A DNA stretch of 64,000 nt. Source: Microcella flavibacter (lineage in GTDB: Bacteria > Actinomycetota > Actinomycetes > Actinomycetales > Microbacteriaceae). Positions within the stretch are counted from its first letter, which is position 1. Each line of letters starts with the position of its first letter. The stretch spans positions 310,001-374,000 of the forward strand of contig NZ_CP051299.1 in assembly GCF_012530535.1 (NCBI RefSeq), in the 5' to 3' direction. The notes under the pieces were generated by a model. That model was not told the DNA's origin, made no database searches, and saw only the letters and a list, made by a program, of their open reading frames with translations. The position numbers and the translations under genes are program-made. Positions 1 to 13,886 of this stretch are shown here, piece by piece.

Positions 1-127
1 CGGGGTGGGCCCTCGAGGCCCTGGTGGGAACCGGATCCGCATGCGGATCCGTGCGTGCAACTCGACCGTGTTCATCTGTCGCTTCGCCGACGGTATCCGG
101 GCTCCCATGCCCACGGAGGTTAGTTCC

Positions 128-3100
128 TTGGCTGCTTCGCGCACCGCTAAGAATTCCCAGTCCCCCAAGAGCGGTCGCGATGCGTCGCGGCTCTCGTTCG
201 CCAAGATCAGCGACACGCTGACCGTCCCCGACCTGCTCGCCCTCCAGACGGAGAGCTTCGACTGGCTGGTCGGCAACGACATCTGGAAGGCCCGGGTCAC
301 CGAGGCCGAGGCCGCCGGCCGCACCGACGTTCCCGGCCGCAGCGGCCTCGAGGAGATCTTCGAGGAGATCTCCCCGATCGAGGACCTCGGCGAGACGATG
401 CAGCTCTCGTTCACGAACCCGTACCTCGAAGAGCAGAAGTACTCCATCGACGAGTGCAAGGAGCGCGGCAAGACCTACGCCGCCCCGCTCTACGTCGAGG
501 CCGAGTTCATGAACCACATGACGGGCGAGATCAAGACCCAGACCGTGTTCATGGGCGACTTCCCGCTCATGACCGAGCGCGGCACCTTCATCATCAACGG
601 CACCGAGCGCGTCGTCGTGTCGCAGCTCGTGCGCAGCCCGGGCGTCTACTTCGAGCGGTCGATCGACAAGACCAGCGACAAGGACATCTACACCTCGCGC
701 ATCATCCCCAGCCGCGGCGCCTGGCTCGAGTTCGAGATCGACAAGCGCGACCAGGTGGGCGTGCGCATCGACCGCAAGCGCAAGCAGTCCGTCACCGTCT
801 TCCTCAAGGCCCTCGGCATGACCACCGAGGAGATCCGCGAGGCATTCGCCGGCTACGACTCCATCGAGCAGACGCTCGAGAAGGACACCGTGCTGACGAA
901 GGAGGAGGCGCTCAAGGACATCTACCGCAAGCTCCGTCCGGGAGAGCAGGTCGCCGCCGAGGCCGCCCGCGCGCTCCTCGACAACTTCTACTTCAACTCC
1001 AAGCGCTACGACCTGGCGAAGGTGGGTCGCTACAAGATCAACCGCAAGCTCGGCGTCGACGCGCCCCTGAGCGACTCGGTGCTGAGCGTCGAGGACATCG
1101 TGGCGACCATCCGCTACATGGTCTCGCTGCACGAGGGCCGCACGAACCTGCCCGGCCAGCGCGACGGCAAGCCCGTCGAGCTGCGCCTCGACGTGGACGA
1201 CATCGACCACTTCGGCAACCGCCGCATCCGCGCCGTGGGCGAGCTCATCCAGAACCAGGTGCGCACCGGCCTCAGCCGCATGGAGCGCGTCGTCCGCGAG
1301 CGCATGACGACGCAGGACATCGAGGCGATCACTCCGCAGACCCTGATCAACGTGCGTCCCGTCGTCGCCGCGATCAAGGAGTTCTTCGGCACCTCGCAGC
1401 TGTCGCAGTTCATGGATCAGAACAACCCGCTCGCGGGCCTGACCCACAAGCGCCGCCTCTCGGCCCTCGGCCCGGGCGGTCTGAGCCGCGAGCGCGCCGG
1501 CGTCGAGGTGCGCGACGTGCACCCCTCGCACTACGGCCGCATGTGCCCCATCGAGACCCCTGAGGGCCCGAACATCGGCCTCATCGGCTCGCTCGCCTCG
1601 TTCGCGCGCATCAACGCGTTCGGCTTCATCGAGACGCCGTACCGCCGCGTGGTCAAGGGCAAGGTCACCGAGCACATCGACTACCTGACCGCCAGCGAGG
1701 AGGACGACTTCGTCGTCGCCCAGGCCGGCGCGCCGCTGTCGAAGGACGGCAAGTTCGTCGAGGAGCGCGTGCTCGTCCGCCGCAAGGGCGGCGAGGTCGA
1801 GCTCGTCCCGAACGAGCAGGTCAACTACATGGACGTCTCGCCGCGCCAGATGGTGTCGGTCGCGACCTCGCTCATCCCCTTCCTCGAGCACGACGATGCG
1901 AACCGCGCGCTCATGGGCGCGAACATGCAGCGTCAGGCCGTCCCGCTGCTCCGCTCCGAGTCGCCGCTCGTCGGCACCGGCATGGAGGGCTACGCGGCCG
2001 TCGACGCGGGTGACGTCATCACCAACGAGAAGGCCGGCGTCGTCTCCGAGGTCTCGGCCGACGTCGTCACCGTCCAGCTCGACGAGGGCGGCACGCAGCA
2101 GTACTTCCTGCGCAAGTTCGACCGCTCCAACCAGGGCACGAACTACAACCACCGCGTCGTCGTCAGCGCGGGCGACCGCGTCGAGGCCGGCGAGGTCATC
2201 GCCGACGGCCCCGCGACGGAGAACGGCGAGCTCGCGCTCGGCAAGAACCTCCTCGTGGCGTTCATGTCGTGGGAGGGCCACAACTTCGAGGACGCGATCA
2301 TCCTCAGCCAGAACCTCGTGAAGGACGACACCCTCTCCTCGATCCACATCGAGGAGTACGAGGTGGATGCGCGTGACACGAAGCTCGGCAAGGAGGAGAT
2401 CACCCGCGACCTCCCGAACGTGAGCCCCGACCTCCTGGCCGATCTCGACGAGCGCGGCATCATCCGCATCGGCGCCGAGGTCCGCCCCGGCGACATCCTC
2501 GTCGGCAAGGTGACGCCCAAGGGCGAGACCGAGCTCTCGGCCGAGGAGCGCCTGCTGCGCGCGATCTTCAACGAGAAGTCGCGCGAGGTGCGCGACACCT
2601 CGCTGAAGGTGCCCCACGGCGAGCAGGGCACCGTCATCGGCGTCAAGGAGTTCAGCGCCGACAACGACGACGAGCTCGGCTCGGGCGTCAACCAGCGCGT
2701 GGTCGTCTACATCGCCCAGAAGCGCAAGATCAGCGAGGGCGACAAGCTCGCCGGCCGCCACGGCAACAAGGGCGTCATCTCGAAGATCCTGCCCGTCGAG
2801 GACATGCCGTTCCTCGAGGACGGCACGCCGGTCGACATCGTGCTCAACCCGCTCGGCGTCCCCGGCCGCATGAACTTCGGCCAGGTCCTCGAGATCCACC
2901 TCGGCTGGGCCGCCTCGCGCGGCTGGAAGGTCGACGGAGCGCCCGAGTGGGCGAACCGCCTGCCCGAGGTCGCCCGCGAGGCCGCGCCCGGCACCAAGGT
3001 CGCCACCCCGGTGTTCGACGGTGCCAGCGAGGAGGAGATCGCCGGTCTGCTCGACTCGACGACCCCCAACCGCGACGGCGTGCGCATGATCGACTCGACC

Positions 3101-3619
3101 GGTAAGGCCCGTCTCTTCGACGGCCGCTCGGGCGAGCCGTTCCCCGACCCGATGTCGGTCGGCTACATGTACATCCTGAAGCTGCACCACCTCGTGGACG
3201 ACAAGATCCACGCGCGCTCGACGGGCCCGTACTCGATGATCACCCAGCAGCCGCTCGGCGGTAAGGCCCAGTTCGGCGGCCAGCGCTTCGGTGAGATGGA
3301 GGTCTGGGCGCTCGAGGCGTACGGCGCGGCCTACGCGCTGCAGGAGCTGCTGACGATCAAGTCCGACGACATCCTCGGCCGCGTCAAGGTGTACGAGTCG
3401 ATCGTCAAGGGCGAGAACATCCAGGAGCCCGGGATCCCCGAGAGCTTCAAGGTGCTCATCAAGGAGATGCAGTCGCTGTGCCTGAACGTCGAGGTGCTCT
3501 CGGCCGACGGCACCGCGGTGAGCCTCAAGGACAACGACGACGAGGTCTTCCGCGCAGCGGAGGAGCTCGGCATCAACATCTCCTCCCGCTTCGAGTCCTC
3601 GTCGATCGACGAGATCTGA
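128..3619 (+). CDS. rpoB: DNA-directed RNA polymerase subunit beta
   Basis: Beta subunit of RNA polymerase, forming with beta' the catalytic cleft. The frame is open from position 5, but the likely start is TTG at 128 because GGAGGT lies at 115-120 with 7-nt spacing and the product then begins [24 protein letters not shown], the usual actinobacterial N-terminus; this gives 1163 aa. The rifampicin-binding region lies at about residues 420-450 and reads [20 protein letters not shown], the usual sensitive-type sequence by eye. The C-terminal [20 protein letters not shown] block is intact. rpoC follows after 53 nt, so the two are co-transcribed. The actual promoter is probably upstream of the window. 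An upstream ATG at 110 in the same frame is an alternative but lacks a comparable ribosome binding site. Confidence 0.98.
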   Translation: MAASRTAKNSQSPKSGRDASRLSFAKISDTLTVPDLLALQTESFDWLVGNDIWKARVTEAEAAGRTDVPGRSGLEEIFEEISPIEDLGETMQLSFTNPYLEEQKYSIDECKERGKTYAAPLYVEAEFMNHMTGEIKTQTVFMGDFPLMTERGTFIINGTERVVVSQLVRSPGVYFERSIDKTSDKDIYTSRIIPSRGAWLEFEIDKRDQVGVRIDRKRKQSVTVFLKALGMTTEEIREAFAGYDSIEQTLEKDTVLTKEEALKDIYRKLRPGEQVAAEAARALLDNFYFNSKRYDLAKVGRYKINRKLGVDAPLSDSVLSVEDIVATIRYMVSLHEGRTNLPGQRDGKPVELRLDVDDIDHFGNRRIRAVGELIQNQVRTGLSRMERVVRERMTTQDIEAITPQTLINVRPVVAAIKEFFGTSQLSQFMDQNNPLAGLTHKRRLSALGPGGLSRERAGVEVRDVHPSHYGRMCPIETPEGPNIGLIGSLASFARINAFGFIETPYRRVVKGKVTEHIDYLTASEEDDFVVAQAGAPLSKDGKFVEERVLVRRKGGEVELVPNEQVNYMDVSPRQMVSVATSLIPFLEHDDANRALMGANMQRQAVPLLRSESPLVGTGMEGYAAVDAGDVITNEKAGVVSEVSADVVTVQLDEGGTQQYFLRKFDRSNQGTNYNHRVVVSAGDRVEAGEVIADGPATENGELALGKNLLVAFMSWEGHNFEDAIILSQNLVKDDTLSSIHIEEYEVDARDTKLGKEEITRDLPNVSPDLLADLDERGIIRIGAEVRPGDILVGKVTPKGETELSAEERLLRAIFNEKSREVRDTSLKVPHGEQGTVIGVKEFSADNDDELGSGVNQRVVVYIAQKRKISEGDKLAGRHGNKGVISKILPVEDMPFLEDGTPVDIVLNPLGVPGRMNFGQVLEIHLGWAASRGWKVDGAPEWANRLPEVAREAAPGTKVATPVFDGASEEEIAGLLDSTTPNRDGVRMIDSTGKARLFDGRSGEPFPDPMSVGYMYILKLHHLVDDKIHARSTGPYSMITQQPLGGKAQFGGQRFGEMEVWALEAYGAAYALQELLTIKSDDILGRVKVYESIVKGENIQEPGIPESFKVLIKEMQSLCLNVEVLSADGTAVSLKDNDDEVFRAAEELGINISSRFESSSIDEI

Positions 3620-3672
3620 TCCGGGCCTCACCGCCTCACTGACTGACGTTTTAACGGAAGAAGAGAACACAC

Positions 3673-7521
<3,849 letters not shown>

Positions 7522-7542
7522 GCGCTCCGGAGCACTCCTCTC

Positions 7543-7574
7543 GAACGGCCCTCGCCTCACGGCGGGGGCCGTTC
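7543..7574 (+). terminator. rpoC terminator hairpin
   Basis: A 14-bp stem (GAACGGCCCTCGCC / GGCGGGGGCCGTTC, one G-T pair) with a TCAC loop begins 21 nt after the rpoC stop codon. There is no long T-run, as is common in high-GC actinobacteria. It separates rpoBC from the secretion locus. Confidence 0.8.
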
Positions 7575-7635
7575 GGCGTTCCCGGGCGCCAGGACGAGGT
7601 GAGCGATGCCCAGCCTCGGCTAGCATCGGGCGGGG

Positions 7636-7651
7636 TGGTGACCGCTCCCCA
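7636..7651 (+). promoter_or_regulatory. degraded copy of the ESX-locus palindrome
   Basis: TGGTGAC-CG-CTCCCCA, followed by TCG. The right half CTCCCCATCG is identical to the sites at 13515 and 17207, and the left half matches 5 of 7 positions of TGGGGAG at the same 2-nt spacing. With the geometry of the other two sites, the -10 would be near 7675 (TGGGAT), placing transcription start near 7687. That is downstream of ATG 7679 and favours the GTG at 7739 as the start of the next gene. TAGCAT at 7621-7626 could be a separate, upstream -10. Confidence 0.45.
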
Positions 7652-7738
7652 TCGACACCCCGACGGGGGTGCGATGGGATGACTGCGGCGGTGGACCCGC
7701 CCCGCCGACCCTGTCCGACCCCGACCAACGGAGCCCGC

Positions 7739-8968
7739 GTGCCGATCACCGCCGAGGTCGACGACGCCCCCACGCCGGGGCTGCGCGACGACGGCACGCC
7801 CGATCCGGCCTACGCCGCGGGGCTCGGGCTGCGGGCCGCGAGCACCGGGCGGCGCTCCGCCGCCTTCGCGATCGACGCCGCCGCCGGGGCGGTGCTGAGC
7901 AGCCCCGCCGCGGTGGGGGTGCTGCTCGCGGTGCCCGCGCTGCTCGAGTCCGCATCCCCCGCCGACCCCGCCGCGCTGCTCGGAGCGCTCGGCGGCAGCG
8001 CCGTGCTCATCCTCGTGGGGCAGGCACTCGCGCTCGCCTTCGGTCTCGTGCAGCTCATCATGCACGGCCGCCGGGGCGTCACCCTCGGCAAGGCCCTCAT
8101 GGGTCTGCGCTCGGTCAACGTCGCGACGTTCGCGCGGCCCGGCTTCTGGCGGGTCGCCCTGCGGGCGCTCGTGCTGCTGCTCTCGACCGTCGTGCCCGTC
8201 GTCGGCCCCGCGCTGCTCTTCGCCTCAGGCCTGTGGGACCGGGAGCACCGCGGCCGCAGCTGGCTCGACCGCCTCGCCCGCGCCTGGGTGGTCGACGCCC
8301 GCGGCGCGCTCGACCCGTTCGACGTCAAGGCGATGCGGCACGCGCGGAAGGCCTACGAGGCGCCCGAGCGCGTCGAGGCGGCGCCGCTGCCGTCGCTCGC
8401 GACCATCGGCGGAGCGCCGACCGCGTTCGTGCCGGTGCAGCGGTCGAACTCGGGCGTCGTCTCCGGCTCGCCGGAGGCCGCGCGGTGGGCGCCGCCGGCC
8501 GAGCTCGACGCGGCGTCGGCCCCCGTGGGAGATGCTGGTCCTGGGTTGATCCCCGCCGCGCCCTTCGCCGCGCCGCCCGGTGCCGCGCCGGCCGCTGCCG
8601 CCGCTGCCGCCGCACCCCACGTGGCCTCCCGCCCGCCCGCCGTGAGCCTCCACCTCGACGACGGCACCGTCGTCCCGGTGCCCCGCACCGCCCTCCTCGG
8701 CCGCGACCCCGAACCGCAGCCCGGCGAGCACGCCGACCTGCTGCTGCCCCTCGTCGACGCGAGCATGCAGCTCTCGAAGACGCATGCGGCGTTCGGCATC
8801 GATCCGGCTGCGGGCTTCTGGATGCTCGACCGAGGCTCGTCGAACGGCACGCGCGCGACCTCGGCGGCGGGCGAGCTCGTGCTCGCGCCGGGCGAGCGGA
8901 CGAGCATCCCGACCGGCAGCACCGTCACCGTCGGCGGCCGCACCTTCCGCGTGGTCGCCGAGCCGTGA
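7739..8968 (+). CDS. RDD-family membrane protein with C-terminal FHA domain
   Basis: 409 aa from GTG 7739 (ACGGAG at 7728-7733, 5-nt spacing); an upstream ATG at 7679 would add 20 residues. The N-terminal part has the RDD layout: RRSAAFAIDAAAGAVL, two hydrophobic segments, then RRGVTLGKALMGLRSV and another hydrophobic pair. A low-complexity Ala/Pro linker follows. The C-terminal about 110 residues form a forkhead-associated domain with the phosphothreonine-binding pattern LLGRDP...LSKTHAAF...DRGSSNGT. FHA domains bind phosphorylated threonine peptides, so this protein probably takes a Ser/Thr-kinase signal to the membrane secretion machine. It is 37 nt upstream of the EssC-like ATPase and in the same orientation. 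Similar RDD-FHA proteins are known next to actinobacterial ESX ATPase genes; the exact role is inferred. Confidence 0.8.
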   Translation: MPITAEVDDAPTPGLRDDGTPDPAYAAGLGLRAASTGRRSAAFAIDAAAGAVLSSPAAVGVLLAVPALLESASPADPAALLGALGGSAVLILVGQALALAFGLVQLIMHGRRGVTLGKALMGLRSVNVATFARPGFWRVALRALVLLLSTVVPVVGPALLFASGLWDREHRGRSWLDRLARAWVVDARGALDPFDVKAMRHARKAYEAPERVEAAPLPSLATIGGAPTAFVPVQRSNSGVVSGSPEAARWAPPAELDAASAPVGDAGPGLIPAAPFAAPPGAAPAAAAAAAAPHVASRPPAVSLHLDDGTVVPVPRTALLGRDPEPQPGEHADLLLPLVDASMQLSKTHAAFGIDPAAGFWMLDRGSSNGTRATSAAGELVLAPGERTSIPTGSTVTVGGRTFRVVAEP

Positions 8969-9005
8969 CCCGCCCCCTCCGCACCGACGCCCCGAGAGGC
9001 CTCCG

Positions 9006-12000
9006 ATGAAGCTCAAGCTCGCGCTGCGCCGCCACGGCGCCCCCGACGTCGACGTCGTCATCACCGCCGATGCGACCGCGACGGTCGCCGACGTCGCCCG
9101 CGCGATCGCGGCGACCGACCCGCAGTCGGCGCAGTACCAGCGCTTCGCGGGCATGCCGCTGACGCTCGCGGTCGCGCCGCCCGTCGTCGACGAGCTCGTG
9201 CCGCTGCAGCCCGACCTGCTCATCGCCGACGCGCCCCTCGGCAGCGGCTTCCACGCCGCCGTCGCCGCCCACGCGACGGCCGAGCGCTCGCGCACCGCGG
9301 CGGCCGTCATGCGCGTGCTCTCGGGGCCCGACGCGGGCCGAGAGTTCCCGCTCGGGCGCGGCCACAGCGTCATCGGCCGCGACCCGGCCACGGGCGTGAC
9401 GCTCGCCGATCCGCTCGTGTCGAAGCGGCACGCGCGCGTCGAGATCGACCAGAGCATCGAGCTCGTCGACCTCAACTCGGCCAACGGCCTCGTCATCGAC
9501 GGCGGCCGGGTGCCGCGCCTCACGGTGCAGCCCGGCCAGGTCATCACGATCGGCGACACGGACGTCGCCTTCACGATGCTGGCCGGCGCCGAGACGGGCG
9601 AGAAGGATGCCGTGCTCGAGCGCGGCGGCTCGCTGCTGTTCAACCGCTCGCCCCGGGTCGAGATCCGCTACCCCGGAACCGAGTACCCGCACCCGGCCAT
9701 CCCCTCCGAGTCGGATCCGCGCCTGTTCCCGTGGCCGATGATCATCGCGCCCATCCTGCTCGGCCTCTCGATCTACTTCGCGACGGGCCGAGCCCTCGCC
9801 CTGCTCATGGTCGCGATGTCGCCGGTCATGCTGCTCGGCAACTTCCTCGGCCAGAAGCGCCAGCAGGGCCTCAAGCTCACCCAGGAGATCGAGACCTTCG
9901 AGGAGCAGATCGAGAAGCTCGAGGAGGACCTCGCCGAGCAGACCATCGTCGAGCGCGAGCGCCGGCACGCCGAGGCCCCGCCGACCGCGGTCGTCTACGA
10001 GGACGCGATGCGGCTCGGCCCCCTGCTGTGGACGCGCCGGCCCGAGCACTGGAGCTTCCTCGGCCTGCGCCTCGGCGTCGGCCGGGCGCGCAGCCGCAAC
10101 TCGATCGCGACGAGCGCCGACCCGAAGGGGATCGCCCAGTACTCGCGGCAGGTGCAGGTGCTGCGCGAGCGCCACGAGTTCCTCGACGACGTGCCCCTGG
10201 TCGAGATGCTGCCGAGCTCGGGAGCGCTCGGCATCGCCGGCTCGCGCACGCTGGCGGCGGATGCCCTGCGCGGGCTCGGCGTGCAGCTGTTCGGCCTGCA
10301 CGCGCCGAACGAGGTCGTCACGGCCGCCATCGTCGATCCCGGCTGGACCCGAGAGCTGGAGTGGCTCAAGTGGCTGCCCCACACGACGACCCCCCGCTCT
10401 CCCTTCGCCGAACTCGCGCTGGCCGACAGCCCCTCGGCCGGCACCGCGCTGCTCAACGCGCTCGAGGAGATCGTGCTGCAGCGCTCGAGCGGCACGCCGA
10501 GCCGGCGCGGCCCGCTGAAGACGCAGGACTCGACGCTCGCGCTCGGCGCGCGCGTCGGCGAGGGCATCCCGCGAGAGCTCAGCCTGCCGGGCGAGATGGC
10601 GATCGTGCTCATCGTCTCGGGCGATGCGCCCGTCGACCGCTCGCGGCTGACGCAGGTCATCGAGCGCGGCGCCGACGTGGGCGTGTACACGATCTTCCTC
10701 GCGCCGACCGTCGAGTCGCTGCCCGCCGCCTGCCGCACCTTCGTCGACGTCACCGAGGGGCTCGAGAACGGCCGCGTCGGCTACGTGCGCGCGGGCGAGA
10801 GCTATGCGCCGGTCGTGGTGGAGGGCGTCTCGAACGCCTACGCCGAGGTCTTCGCCAAGCGCATCGCCCCCGTGGTCGACGTGTCGAGCGTCACCGACGA
10901 CGCGAGCGACCTGCCCCGCAGCGTGTCGATGCTCACCCTGCTCGGCAGCGAGCTCGCCGTGCAGCCCGCGGCGGCCGTCGAGCGCTGGCGGCAGAACAGC
11001 TCGGTGCTCGACCGCACGCGCGGCACGAGCCGGCCGCGGCTCAAGCGCGCGAGCACGCTCAAGGCCTTCATCGGCCAGGGCAGCCCCGATGCGATGACCC
11101 TCGACCTGCGCACGCAGGGCCCGCACGCCCTCGTCGGCGGCACGACCGGCTCGGGCAAGAGCGAGTTCCTGCAGGCCTGGGTGCTCGGCATGGCGGCCGA
11201 GTACAGCCCCGACCGCGTCACCTTCCTCTTCGTCGACTACAAAGGCGGCTCGGCCTTCGCCGACTGCGTCGAGCTGCCCCACTGCGTCGGGCTCGTCACC
11301 GACCTCAGCCCGCACCTGGTGCGCCGCGCGCTCACGAGCCTGCGCGCCGAGCTGCACCACCGTGAGCACCTGTTCAACCGCAAGAAGGCGAAGGACCTGC
11401 TCGAGCTCGAGAAGCGGCAGGACCCGGACACGCCTCCGGCCCTCGTGCTCGTGATCGACGAGTTCGCGGCCCTCGCGGGCGATGTGCCGGAGTTCGTCGA
11501 CGGGGTGGTCGACATCGCCCAGCGCGGGCGCTCGCTGGGCATCCACCTGATCATGGCCACCCAGCGGCCGGCGGGCGTCATCAAGGACAACCTGCGGGCG
11601 AACACCAACCTGCGAGTGGCGCTGCGGATGGCCGACGAGAGCGATTCCAACGACGTCGTCGGCGATCCGGTGGCGGGCACCTTCGACCCGTCGATACCCG
11701 GTCGCGGCATCGCGAAGACCGGCCCGGGCCGGCTCGTGCCCTTCCAGTCGGGCTACGCCGGCGGCTGGACGAGCGACGAGCCCGAGCAGGCCCAGGTGCG
11801 CGTCGCCGAGCTGCGGTTCGGATCCCTGCTCGTGTGGGAGGGCGAGGGCGGCCCCGAGTCGCTCGAGGAGGACGGCGACCTCGGCCCCAACGACCAGAAG
11901 CGCCTCGTCTCGACGCTCATCGCCGCCTCGGCCCAGGCCGCCATCCCGGCCCCGCGCCGGCCGTGGCTCGACGACCTGCCGGCCACCGTCGACCTGCGCG

Positions 12001-13493
12001 CGCTGCCGCTCGAGGGCGACGGGCGCATCGCGCTCGGCCTCGCCGACATCCCGGAGCGGCAGCTGCAGGCGCCGGTCTACTTCGAGCCCGACACCGACGG
12101 GCACATGCTCGTCTACGGCACCTCCGGCTCGGGCAAGTCGACGGCGCTGCGGTCGATCGCGGTCGCCGCGGGCGCGCGCCCCGAGGCGGGCCGCAGCATC
12201 GTCTACGGCGCCGACTTCGGCACCGGCTCGCTGCGCTCGCTCGAGAGCCTGCCCCACGTCGGCTCGATCGTCGCGGGCGACGACGCCGAGCGCGTGCAGC
12301 GCCTGCTGCGCACCCTGCGCTCGATGCTCGACGACCGCTCCCGGCGCTTCTCCGAGGTCAACGCCGCGAGCCTCACCGAGTACCGGCGCCTGAGCGGGCG
12401 GCCCGATGAGCCGCGCATCATCGTGCTCATCGACGGCTTCGGCACGTTCAAGCAGGAGTGGGAGGCCACCAGCGCGCGGGCCCCGTTCTACGGCATCGTG
12501 ATGCGCGCGCTCGGCGAGGGGCGCCCGCTGGGCATCCACATCATCGCCACGGCCGACCGCTACGGCGCCGTGCCGACGGCCGTCAGCGCCAACGTCTCGA
12601 AGCGCATCGTGCTGCGCATGAGCGACGAGAACGCCTACGCCGCCCTCGGAGCCCCGAAGGACGTGCTGACCGAGCGCAGCGCGCCCGGCCGCGCGATCGT
12701 CGACGGCGTCGAGACCCAGATCGCGGCGATGGGCGGCACCGTCAACGTGGCCGAGCAGTCGACGGCGATGGACGCCTTCGCGGCGCAGCTGCGCCAGCGG
12801 GGGGCGGTGGATGCTCCGGGCATCGGCGCGCTGCCCACCGAGCTGAACCCCGCCGACCTGCCCGACAGCGTGGGCGGGCAGCCCGTCATCGGCATCGCCG
12901 ACGACGAGCTGGGCCCCGTGGGGTTCGAACCCTTCGGCACCTTCGTCGTGGCCGGTCCTCCGCGCAGCGGCAAGACCACCGCCCTGCGCGCGCTCGTGCG
13001 CGCGGTCGAGCGGGCCGAGCCGGGCACCGAGTTCTTCCACATCGGCGGTCGGCGGGCCGTGCTGCGGGAGGAGCGCGCGTGGGCCGGAACGGCCTCGAGC
13101 ATCGACGACGTGCGCGCGCTCGCCAAGCAGCTCACGCCGATCGTCGCGGCGGAGGGCGCGGAGCACCGCATCGTCATCGTCGTCGAGAACGCGACCGAGT
13201 TCGGCGACACCGACGCCGAGCGGCCCCTCAAGGAGCTCATGCAGGCGATCAACCGCAGCGACCACCTGCTCATCGGCGAGGGGGACGTGAGCCTCATGGC
13301 GAGCGGCTACGGCCTCATCGGTGAGCTCAAGGGCGGGCGTCGCGGCATCGTGCTCAAGCCCGAGACCTACGACGGCGATGCGATCTTCAAGGTGCCGTTC
13401 CCGCGCGTGCAGCGCCACGAGTTCCCCGAGGGGCGCGGCATCTTCGTCGAGAACGGCCGCGCCGTGACGGTGCAGCTGCCGCTCGTGCCGTGA
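9006..13493 (+). CDS. type VII secretion ATPase, EssC/EccC-like (FHA + FtsK/SpoIIIE)
   Basis: 1495 aa from ATG 9006; the frame stays open upstream to 8784, but that part overlaps the previous gene. A ubiquitin/FHA-like N-terminus (MKLKLALRRHGAPDVDVVIT) is followed by a clear FHA domain (residues about 110-180: VIGRDP, SKRHARVEID, LNSANGLVIDG). Two membrane segments follow (PWPMIIAPILLGLSIYF and ALALLMVAMSPVMLLGNFL), then three FtsK-type ATPase domains. Walker A motifs are GGTTGSGKS (711-719), GTSGSGKST (1038-1046) and GPPRSGKTT (1317-1325); a Walker B LVLVIDEFAALA is in the first. This powers export of WXG100 substrates across the cytoplasmic membrane. FHA domains before the membrane segments are the arrangement of firmicute EssC rather than mycobacterial EccC. 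No eccB, eccD, eccE or mycP lies in the window. Confidence 0.92.
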   Translation: MKLKLALRRHGAPDVDVVITADATATVADVARAIAATDPQSAQYQRFAGMPLTLAVAPPVVDELVPLQPDLLIADAPLGSGFHAAVAAHATAERSRTAAAVMRVLSGPDAGREFPLGRGHSVIGRDPATGVTLADPLVSKRHARVEIDQSIELVDLNSANGLVIDGGRVPRLTVQPGQVITIGDTDVAFTMLAGAETGEKDAVLERGGSLLFNRSPRVEIRYPGTEYPHPAIPSESDPRLFPWPMIIAPILLGLSIYFATGRALALLMVAMSPVMLLGNFLGQKRQQGLKLTQEIETFEEQIEKLEEDLAEQTIVERERRHAEAPPTAVVYEDAMRLGPLLWTRRPEHWSFLGLRLGVGRARSRNSIATSADPKGIAQYSRQVQVLRERHEFLDDVPLVEMLPSSGALGIAGSRTLAADALRGLGVQLFGLHAPNEVVTAAIVDPGWTRELEWLKWLPHTTTPRSPFAELALADSPSAGTALLNALEEIVLQRSSGTPSRRGPLKTQDSTLALGARVGEGIPRELSLPGEMAIVLIVSGDAPVDRSRLTQVIERGADVGVYTIFLAPTVESLPAACRTFVDVTEGLENGRVGYVRAGESYAPVVVEGVSNAYAEVFAKRIAPVVDVSSVTDDASDLPRSVSMLTLLGSELAVQPAAAVERWRQNSSVLDRTRGTSRPRLKRASTLKAFIGQGSPDAMTLDLRTQGPHALVGGTTGSGKSEFLQAWVLGMAAEYSPDRVTFLFVDYKGGSAFADCVELPHCVGLVTDLSPHLVRRALTSLRAELHHREHLFNRKKAKDLLELEKRQDPDTPPALVLVIDEFAALAGDVPEFVDGVVDIAQRGRSLGIHLIMATQRPAGVIKDNLRANTNLRVALRMADESDSNDVVGDPVAGTFDPSIPGRGIAKTGPGRLVPFQSGYAGGWTSDEPEQAQVRVAELRFGSLLVWEGEGGPESLEEDGDLGPNDQKRLVSTLIAASAQAAIPAPRRPWLDDLPATVDLRALPLEGDGRIALGLADIPERQLQAPVYFEPDTDGHMLVYGTSGSGKSTALRSIAVAAGARPEAGRSIVYGADFGTGSLRSLESLPHVGSIVAGDDAERVQRLLRTLRSMLDDRSRRFSEVNAASLTEYRRLSGRPDEPRIIVLIDGFGTFKQEWEATSARAPFYGIVMRALGEGRPLGIHIIATADRYGAVPTAVSANVSKRIVLRMSDENAYAALGAPKDVLTERSAPGRAIVDGVETQIAAMGGTVNVAEQSTAMDAFAAQLRQRGAVDAPGIGALPTELNPADLPDSVGGQPVIGIADDELGPVGFEPFGTFVVAGPPRSGKTTALRALVRAVERAEPGTEFFHIGGRRAVLREERAWAGTASSIDDVRALAKQLTPIVAAEGAEHRIVIVVENATEFGDTDAERPLKELMQAINRSDHLLIGEGDVSLMASGYGLIGELKGGRRGIVLKPETYDGDAIFKVPFPRVQRHEFPEGRGIFVENGRAVTVQLPLVP

Positions 13494-13505
13494 GCGGCGG
13501 TGAAG

Positions 13506-13521
13506 TGGGGAGGGCTCCCCA
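13506..13521 (+). promoter_or_regulatory. ESX-locus palindrome, copy 1, with -10 box
   Basis: Perfect inverted repeat TGGGGAG-GG-CTCCCCA followed by TCG. The -10-like TAGCGT is at 13545-13550. The palindrome centre is therefore about 43 bp upstream of the expected transcription start, the position of a class II activator site. An almost identical arrangement is at 17198, before the other small secreted protein. Confidence 0.65.
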
Positions 13522-13578
13522 TCGTGCTGCCGCGCGCGACCCTCTAGCGTGGTGCCAGGACGTGAGGAAGGGACGACG

Positions 13579-13881
13579 ATGACGGCCGATGTCGATCTGG
13601 ATCTGGATGCGCTCGAGCTGACGCTCACGAGGCTGCAGACGGTGCTCGAGGACTTCTCGAGCGTGTCGTCGACCGTCAACGACGTCGAGGACGCCATCGG
13701 ACGGCCGCACGGGCGGGGCGATCTGCGCTCGCGCGTCGGCGACTTCGAGAGCGGCTGGAACGGCAACCGCGAGGTGATCCAGGAGAACCTGCAGGCGGTC
13801 TTCGACCATCTCCAGGCCATCATCGACGGGTTCGCGGAGGCCGATGCGGCGATGGTCGCGCCGGCAGAGGGTGAGGGCTAG
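13579..13881 (+). CDS. WXG100-type small secreted protein
   Basis: 100 aa; ATG 13579 is chosen because GAGGAAGGGA lies just upstream. It is predicted to be two long helices separated by a turn containing W60-N-G62 (WNG), the W-x-G signature at the centre of a protein of typical WXG100 length. It begins a unit that continues with the 468-aa protein 5 nt downstream, under its own palindrome promoter. WXG100 proteins are exported as helical-hairpin dimers by EccC/EssC ATPases, often with a second small partner; the gene at 17292 is the obvious candidate. The first helix has the flexible, acidic start DVDLDLDALELTL. Assignment rests on size, the WxG turn and the neighbourhood. Confidence 0.72.
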   Translation: MTADVDLDLDALELTLTRLQTVLEDFSSVSSTVNDVEDAIGRPHGRGDLRSRVGDFESGWNGNREVIQENLQAVFDHLQAIIDGFAEADAAMVAPAEGEG

Positions 13882-13886
13882 GAGCG

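Noticed and set aside
8925-13823. 1632-codon open frame on the minus strand
   Set aside because: Antisense shadow of the EssC-like ATPase gene; no domain or ribosome binding site.
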